This document shows positions 59,060-64,000 of a DNA stretch of 64,000 bases, piece by piece. Numbering within the stretch: position 1 is the first letter of the stretch; every line of letters begins with the position of its first letter. Under the pieces are notes generated by a model. It saw only the letters and a program-made list of their open reading frames with translations. It did not search any database and was not told where the DNA came from. Origin of the DNA: Ancylobacter crimeensis (GTDB lineage Bacteria > Pseudomonadota > Alphaproteobacteria > Rhizobiales > Xanthobacteraceae); assembly GCF_023016805.1 (NCBI RefSeq), contig NZ_JALKCH010000011.1, positions 1 through 64,000 of the forward strand, read 5' to 3'. The translations under genes were made by a program, and so were the position numbers.

Positions 59060-59842
59060 TTATACAGCGTCGTCGCGCGAAACGAAAGAGGGCCCGACCA
59101 CAAGGAAACGCGCTTTGCGCAGGCGTTCCGCCGGCAGCGGCCGCTTCAATGCCGCGGTGTCGCGCCCAAGCGGTCCGAGACAGGCCGTCAGCTCAGCTCC
59201 CTCACGGGGAATCCGCCCCTGCAGCCGTGTGGCGAGACGCGCGAGGCCGGGCTTCGGCTTGCCGGCATCGCGCGTATGGGGGTTTGGCAGCATCACCGCC
59301 ATCAGCGCCGCCTCGCGCGGGCTGAGGGCCGCCGCACTCTTGCGGAAGGCGCGCTGGCTACCGGCCTCGATGCCAAACTGCCCGTCCGGCCCCCATTCGG
59401 CGATGTTCAGGTAGATCTCAAGCTGCCGCCGCTTCGACAGCACCGTGTTGAGGTAGACCGCCAGAGGCATTTCGAGCCCCTTGCGGATATAGCTGCGTCC
59501 ATTCCACAGGAAGAGGTTCTTGGCGAGTTGCATGGTGATGGTGGATGCCCCGCGCGAAGGCTCGCCCTCCTCCGAGGGGTCCATCGCGTTGTTCAGCTCG
59601 ACAAGGTCGACGCCGAAATGCTGGCAGAATCGCGCATCCTCGGATGCCAGCACGCTGCGGATCAGGGCGGGCGCGATCGCATTGATCGGCACCCAGCTCT
59701 GCACGACGGGCCGCGCCGTCGCATAGCGTGCGAGCATCAGCGTCGAGATCGGGTTGACGAACATGTAGAGCACGCCGAGCGCGAGGATGACCATCGCCAG
59801 CAGCGCTGCCGCGCGGAAAGCGATACGCAGCAGGCGGGTCAT
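59060..59842 (-). CDS. mtgA: Monofunctional biosynthetic peptidoglycan transglycosylase
   Basis: A 260-residue GT51 glycosyltransferase anchored by one N-terminal helix (about 5-30). It polymerises lipid II into glycan strands. The catalytic glutamate is in SEDARFCQHFGVD, and GASTITMQLAKNLFL, KGLEMPLAVYLN and KRRQLEIYLNIAEWG are the family blocks. AAGGAGACGAG lies before the ATG at 59842. Divergent from ispA, 168 bp away. Confidence 0.96.
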   Translation of the reverse strand: MTRLLRIAFRAAALLAMVILALGVLYMFVNPISTLMLARYATARPVVQSWVPINAIAPALIRSVLASEDARFCQHFGVDLVELNNAMDPSEEGEPSRGASTITMQLAKNLFLWNGRSYIRKGLEMPLAVYLNTVLSKRRQLEIYLNIAEWGPDGQFGIEAGSQRAFRKSAAALSPREAALMAVMLPNPHTRDAGKPKPGLARLATRLQGRIPREGAELTACLGPLGRDTAALKRPLPAERLRKARFLVVGPSFVSRDDAV

Positions 59843-60010
59843 CTCGTCTCCTTGTCGCGCGAGGGATTCGCGGGCGCTCCTTGGCCGCGCCATACCCTGC
59901 CCCATCGAAGGCTGCTCCGACAATGCTTCGATGCCCGCCTGGCGGATCGGGCCCCGCTTGACCCCCGACGTGCGGTCGGGCACGCAGGGGCCCTGATCGG
60001 ACCGAGTATC

Positions 60011-60934
60011 ATGACCTCCCTGAACGTCGACGCCCTCGCCATCGCCATCGCCCGGACCGCCGAGGCCGTCTCCGCCCATATCGACGGCGCCATCGCCAGG
60101 CATGGCAGCGTCAGCCCGCGCCTTGCCGCGGCGATGCGCCATGCCGCGCTAGGTGGCGGCAAGCGGCTGCGGCCTTTCCTCGTCGTGGAAAGCGCGGCGC
60201 TTTTCGGGGTCGACCGCGAGGCCGCGATGCCGACAGCGGCGGCGCTGGAATGCGTGCACTGCTATTCGCTCGCCCATGACGACCTTCCCGCCATGGACAA
60301 TGACGACCTGAGGCGCGGCCAGCCGACCGTGCACCGCGCCTATGACGAGGCAACCGCCATCCTGGCCGGCGACGCGCTGATGACACTTGCCTTCGAACTG
60401 CTCGGCCAGGAAAGCGCCCACCCCGATCCGGCGGTGCGGGCCGCCCTGGTGCTGGCCCTCGCGCGGGCTTCCGGCGCCAACGGCATGGTGGGCGGGCAGA
60501 TGCTCGACCTTGCAGCCGAAGGTCGCTTCGAGGAACAGGGTCGCCGCGACCTTGGCCTCGCCGACATCGCCCGGCTGCAATCGCTGAAGACCGGCGCGCT
60601 GCTCGCCTTCGCCTGCGAGGCCGGCGCTCGGCTGGGCGGCGCAGACGCGGCAGAGCACGAGGCGCTTGCCGCCTATGCCAGCGCCATCGGGCGGGCTTTC
60701 CAGATTGCCGACGACCTGCTCGACGTCGAAGGCGCGCAGGAAACGGTGGGCAAGGCCGTGGGCAAGGATGCGGCGGCCGGCAAGGCGACCTTTGTCGGCC
60801 TGCTCGGCGTCGAAGGGGCCCGCGCCGAACTGGCGCGGCTCGTCGGCGAGGCCGAAACGGCGCTGGGGCGGTTCGGCGCGCGAGCCACACTGCTGCGGAA
60901 AGCGGCGCATTTCATAGCCGAACGGCAGAATTAA
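60011..60934 (+). CDS. ispA: Polyprenyl diphosphate synthase, farnesyl (IspA) type
   Basis: A 307-residue trans-prenyltransferase. First Asp-rich motif DDLPAMDNDD preceded by YSLAH (two-aromatic-free, short-chain product class), second DDLLDVEG, and GGGKRLRP at the substrate site. It condenses IPP with DMAPP/GPP to farnesyl diphosphate for quinones and undecaprenol. The ATG at 60011 is used as start by family alignment. No dxs is adjacent, unlike in some relatives. Confidence 0.93.
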   Translation: MTSLNVDALAIAIARTAEAVSAHIDGAIARHGSVSPRLAAAMRHAALGGGKRLRPFLVVESAALFGVDREAAMPTAAALECVHCYSLAHDDLPAMDNDDLRRGQPTVHRAYDEATAILAGDALMTLAFELLGQESAHPDPAVRAALVLALARASGANGMVGGQMLDLAAEGRFEEQGRRDLGLADIARLQSLKTGALLAFACEAGARLGGADAAEHEALAAYASAIGRAFQIADDLLDVEGAQETVGKAVGKDAAAGKATFVGLLGVEGARAELARLVGEAETALGRFGARATLLRKAAHFIAERQN

Positions 60935-61030
60935 CGGCGCAGCACCCTCGACGCGGAACCAACTTGCCGCCATCTTCTTGGTAACGTAAGCGTTCGCGCG
61001 GTGGCGGCATCAGGCCGCCGGGAGGTTGAT

Positions 61031-61321
61031 ATGCGTTTCGTCCGGTTCGCACCGGCCATTGCGGCCACGGTTTCGGCGGTATTCCTGTCGGGTCTCATTG
61101 CGGCACCGGCGCTGGCGCAGGACAGCCCCACCCGCATCATCATCCGCAAGGCGCCGGAACGGTCCTTCCTGGATCCCGGCACCGTCATCAGGCCGGGCAC
61201 CGGCCGCTACAACAATTACGTCACCGCCAGCACGCCGCGGGTACCGACCTATGGCGGCGACGGTGGCATCACCGGCAGCCGATTCCCGCTGCCGCAGGCC
61301 TACGAACTGCCGGGCTTCTGA
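61031..61321 (+). CDS. Small secreted protein of unknown function
   Basis: A 96-residue protein with a clear signal peptide (1-30, hydrophobic ATVSAVFLSGLIAAPA, cleavage ALA-Q). The mature part is short, polar and contains TRIIIRKAPERSFLDPG and RYNNYVTAS, with no cysteines and no domain I know. GGAGG stands five bases before the ATG and a strong terminator follows, so it is a real, independent gene. It is probably periplasmic. Confidence 0.7.
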   Translation: MRFVRFAPAIAATVSAVFLSGLIAAPALAQDSPTRIIIRKAPERSFLDPGTVIRPGTGRYNNYVTASTPRVPTYGGDGGITGSRFPLPQAYELPGF

Positions 61322-61350
61322 ACGGGACTTCCATCGTGACATGAGACATG

Positions 61351-61382
61351 AGCCGCGCGGGTTCCCCTCGCGCGGCTTTTTG
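61351..61382 (+). terminator. Intrinsic terminator of the small secreted protein gene
   Basis: 9-bp stem AGCCGCGCG (61351-61359) / CGCGCGGCT (61369-61377) followed by TTTTT. Confidence 0.85.
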
Positions 61383-61404
61383 TCGTTTCCCTTGTATCAG
61401 GCAG

Positions 61405-61445
61405 CGGAAACGAAAACGGCCGGGCCCACGCGGAGCCCGGCCGTT
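61405..61445 (-). terminator. Intrinsic terminator after leuB
   Basis: 11-bp stem AACGGCCGGGC (61415-61425) / GCCCGGCCGTT (61435-61445); on the minus strand TTTTCGTTTCC follows. It lies 20 bp after the leuB stop. Confidence 0.85.
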
Positions 61446-61464
61446 CTCGAATGGAGCAAACGCC

Positions 61465-62577
61465 TCAGGCCGCCTTGTCCAGCTCCGCCAGCATCGCATC
61501 GCCCATCCCGGAAGTGCCCACCACGGTCGAACCGCCGGTGCCGGCGATGTCGCCCGTGCGGAAGCCTGCCGCCAGCGTGCCGGCGATGGCCGCTTCGATG
61601 CGGTCGGCCGCTTCGGACAGGTTGAAGGAATAGCGCAACGCCATGGCCAGCGAGCCGATCATCGCGATCGGATTGGCAACGCCCTTGCCGGCGATGTCGG
61701 GCGCCGCGCCGTGCACCGGCTCATAGAGCGCGCGACGCTTGCCGGAAATCTCCTCCACCGCGCCCAGCGAGGCAGAGGGTAGCATGCCGAGCGAACCGGT
61801 GAGCATCGCCGCCACGTCTGAGAGGATGTCGCCGAACAGATTGTCGGTCACGATGACGTCGAACTGCTTGGGCGCACGCACCAGCTGCATGCCGCAGGAA
61901 TCGGCGAGCTGGTGCTCCAACCCGACATCGGCATAGTCCGCGGCGTGGACCTCGCTCACCACCTGCTTCCAGAGCACGCCGCTCTTCATCACATTGTGCT
62001 TCTCGCAGGACACCACCTTGTTGCGGCGGGTGCGCGCGATCTCGAAGGCGACGCGGGCAATGCGCTCGATCTCGTAGGATTCATAGACCTGCGTGTCGAT
62101 CGCCCGCTTCTGGCCGTCGGCGATGTCGACGATCTCCTTCGGCTTGCCGAAATAGACGCCGCCGGTGAGCTCGCGCACGATCAGGAGGTCCAGACCCTCG
62201 ATGATCTCCGGCTTCAGGCTGGAGGCGGAAGCGAGCGCCGGGTAGCAGATCGCCGGGCGCAGATTGGCGAAAAGCTCGAGATCCTTGCGCAGCCGCAGCA
62301 GGCCCGCCTCGGGGCGCGCCTCATAGGCCACGTCCGCCCATTTGGGACCACCCACCGCGCCGAGCAGGATGGCGTCGGCCTCGAAAGCCCGCTTCATCGC
62401 GCCCTCGGAGATGGGCTGGCCGCAGGAATCATAGGCCGAGCCGCCGACGAGATCTTCCTCGATCGCGAAAGACGCCAGGCCCACCTTTTCCAGCCAGCCG
62501 ATGACGCGCTTCACCTCGGCCATGACTTCGACGCCGATGCCGTCGCCGGGCAGAAGCAGGAGCTTGTGGGTGGCCAT
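61465..62577 (-). CDS. leuB: 3-isopropylmalate dehydrogenase
   Basis: A 370-residue NAD-dependent decarboxylating dehydrogenase for leucine synthesis. [16 protein letters not shown] at the N-terminus, [10 protein letters not shown] and [12 protein letters not shown] in the middle, and [12 protein letters not shown] then [21 protein letters not shown] (in two parts) as metal and substrate motifs. The ATG at 62577 has GAGGAACG upstream; the longer frame to 62916 is unsupported. Alone here; leuCD are not in the window. Confidence 0.96.
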   Translation of the reverse strand: MATHKLLLLPGDGIGVEVMAEVKRVIGWLEKVGLASFAIEEDLVGGSAYDSCGQPISEGAMKRAFEADAILLGAVGGPKWADVAYEARPEAGLLRLRKDLELFANLRPAICYPALASASSLKPEIIEGLDLLIVRELTGGVYFGKPKEIVDIADGQKRAIDTQVYESYEIERIARVAFEIARTRRNKVVSCEKHNVMKSGVLWKQVVSEVHAADYADVGLEHQLADSCGMQLVRAPKQFDVIVTDNLFGDILSDVAAMLTGSLGMLPSASLGAVEEISGKRRALYEPVHGAAPDIAGKGVANPIAMIGSLAMALRYSFNLSEAADRIEAAIAGTLAAGFRTGDIAGTGGSTVVGTSGMGDAMLAELDKAA

Positions 62578-62947
62578 GTGCGTTCCTCGCGATGCGCCTT
62601 CAAGACAGGCGGGTGGACAAAATCCGGGCGCGGGGAGTGCTAATCGCTGGCGTGGCGGCTGGCAAGCAGCGACGCTGCAGGAAACGCTGCAGGAAACACG
62701 GCCATCGGAGGCACGCGGCCGGTCATTCGTCCCGAAGGCGATCTGTCGAGGCGGAAGAGGCCGCCGACTGCCCGGCCGGTCGCGGAGTCGGGGTAGCCTT
62801 CGCGAAAGGCCTGAAGGCAGCCGGCGGCAGGCACGGCCATCGGTCGGGAGACAATCCGACCGGCCGGAGGACGGCGGCGAGGCCAACCCGTCGCCGGGCG
62901 CGCGACCGGGATGCACGGCGCCGGACCGGCGCCGTGCGGTTCCGCGA
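62578..62947. other. Gap between GMC oxidoreductase end and leuB start
   Basis: 370 bp without a gene I can support. Both flanking genes are on the minus strand, so the leuB promoter should lie here, but I could not pick a convincing pair of boxes. Nothing else seen. Confidence 0.5.
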
Positions 62948-64000
62948 TCAGATGGTTTTCTTCGACATTTCCCCGGCGATGAACTCCGCCTGCCGAATCG
63001 CCAGCGCCACGATCGTCAGCGTCGGGTTCTCCGCGCCGCCGGTGGTGAACTGGCTGCCGTCCGAAACGAACAGGTTGGAGATGTCGTGGGTCTGGCCATG
63101 CTTGTTCACCACACCGTCCCGCGGCTTCTCGCTCATCCGGTTGGAGCCGAGATTGTGCGTGGAGGGGTAAGGCGGGGTCGGCATGGTGCGGGTCGCCCCC
63201 ACCGCCTCATACATCGCCGCACCCTGCCGGTAGGCATAGTTGCGCATGGCGATGTCGTTGGGGTGGTCGTCGAAATGCACATTGGCGACGGGCAGGCCGT
63301 ATTGGTCCTTCACATCGGTATTGAGGGTGATGCGGTTGGTTTCCTGCGGCATGTCCTCGCCCACCAGCCACATGCCGGCCATGTTGGCATAGCCGTCCAT
63401 GGCGGTGGAGAAGGAACGTCCCCAGGCGCCGGGGTCGAGGAACGCGGCCATGAAGGGCAGGCCGAGCGACAGCGTTTCCATCTCGTAGCCGCCGACGAAG
63501 CCGCGCTTGGTATCGAACCGCGCCTCGTCGCGCACCACGCCCGCCATGGTCGTGCCGCGATACATGTGCACCGGCTTCTCGAAGATGCCGTACACCGAGC
63601 CGGTCATGTGGCGCATATAATTGCGCCCGACCTGACCGGAGGAGTTGGCCAGACCGTCGGGGAACATGCTGGATGCCGAGTTCAGCAGCAGGCGCGGGCT
63701 CTCGATGGAGTTGCCGGCCACCGCGACGATGCGGGCTTTCTGGCGCTGGTGGTTGCCGTCCTTGTCGGCATAGACCACGCCCGTCACCTTGCCCGAGGCA
63801 TCGTGCTCGATCTGCAGCACCATGCATTCGGACCGCACTTCGAGATTGCCGGTATCCTCGCCGACCGGGATCTCCGCGATCAGCGTCGACCATTTCGCCC
63901 CCGACTTGCAGCCCTGGAAGCAGAAGCCGATCTGCTGGCACGAGCCGCGATCGTGCCGGGGCTGGCTGTTGATCGCCATGTGGCCGGTCGAAACCTCGGT
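62948..64000 (-). CDS. GMC-family oxidoreductase, C-terminal part (right edge)
   Basis: The reading frame runs off the right edge, so the N-terminal FAD-binding Rossmann motif is missing. What is seen fits a GMC (glucose-methanol-choline) oxidoreductase: [14 protein letters not shown], the FAD-contact [16 protein letters not shown], and the C-terminal [12 protein letters not shown] with [26 protein letters not shown]. The cysteine-rich [10 protein letters not shown] and C-terminal histidine are like gluconate 2-dehydrogenase or membrane-associated sugar dehydrogenases. The substrate is unknown. Confidence 0.88.
   Translation of the reverse strand, partial: TEVSTGHMAINSQPRHDRGSCQQIGFCFQGCKSGAKWSTLIAEIPVGEDTGNLEVRSECMVLQIEHDASGKVTGVVYADKDGNHQRQKARIVAVAGNSIESPRLLLNSASSMFPDGLANSSGQVGRNYMRHMTGSVYGIFEKPVHMYRGTTMAGVVRDEARFDTKRGFVGGYEMETLSLGLPFMAAFLDPGAWGRSFSTAMDGYANMAGMWLVGEDMPQETNRITLNTDVKDQYGLPVANVHFDDHPNDIAMRNYAYRQGAAMYEAVGATRTMPTPPYPSTHNLGSNRMSEKPRDGVVNKHGQTHDISNLFVSDGSQFTTGGAENPTLTIVALAIRQAEFIAGEMSKKTI

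Overview
The window looks like chromosome from a GC-rich alphaproteobacterium of the order Hyphomicrobiales (rhizobia-like), plausibly Xanthobacteraceae. The evidence is gene content and order rather than any rRNA: a CpdR response regulator, an IalB-type invasion protein, a DUF4167 protein, PhaR with phbAB, an aa3-oxidase subunit IV gene fused in operon to pntAA, an mmgR/suhB-type sRNA cluster, a ROSE thermometer and the run ubiG / lysC-ptsP-prfA-prmC-DUF4167. I see no insertion sequence, prophage, integrase, CRISPR array or rRNA; almost everything is housekeeping or core accessory sequence in native composition.

Layout. 1-6.4 kb (minus strand): 5' tip of pntAA, a small oxidase subunit, an ABC1/UbiB kinase-like protein, a DUF6790 membrane protein, a DUF3445 haem N-demethylase-like protein, an oligoendopeptidase F and a GntR regulator. 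The regulator is divergent from a flavin reductase gene across a perfect 14-bp palindrome. 6.4-11.4 kb: YihY membrane protein, an orphan glycosyltransferase-like gene, tRNA-Val(GAC), cpdR, N-formylglutamate amidohydrolase. 11.4-12.9 kb: a gene-poor 1.5 kb stretch holding three tandem minus-strand small RNA genes, each with its own promoter and terminator. 12.9-17.4 kb: hisN-type phosphatase, an alpha/beta hydrolase, and an hsp20 gene under a ROSE thermometer, flanked by two secreted PepSY-like proteins. 17.4-24.4 kb: gltB-gltD and a VOC protein. 24.4-35.2 kb: an SGNH/DUF459 protein and a two-gene surface-glycan cluster (a GT2 protein and a 1438-residue methyltransferase/glycosyltransferase fusion), then a lytic transglycosylase and galU. 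35.3-49.2 kb: clpB, MFS transporter, ubiG, lysC, ptsP, prfA, prmC, DUF4167, MOSC. 49.3-53.8 kb: thpR, YkvA, ialB, gloB, cupin, EamA transporter, PepSY. 53.8-58.6 kb: phbB-phbA with divergent phaR, then an EAL protein. 58.8-64 kb: rpmF, mtgA, ispA, a small secreted protein, leuB, and a GMC oxidoreductase cut by the right edge.

How the parts connect. Several pieces converge on carbon/nitrogen balance and stress: GltBD (ammonia assimilation), PtsP (nitrogen PTS), N-formylglutamate hydrolase, the PHB genes with PhaR, and the sRNA family (the rhizobial member mmgR limits PHB granules). Heat-stress signals recur: ROSE-Hsp20, ClpB, and heat-shock-sigma-like boxes before the three sRNAs. The glycan genes, galU, MltB and MtgA concern the envelope.

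The most rewarding signals are the three tandem anti-Shine-Dalgarno sRNAs with covarying 5' hairpins, the methyltransferase/glycosyltransferase megaprotein, the ROSE element and the palindromic operators. I did not find a clearly new multi-gene system; the closest candidates are the sRNA cluster and the glycan megaprotein.
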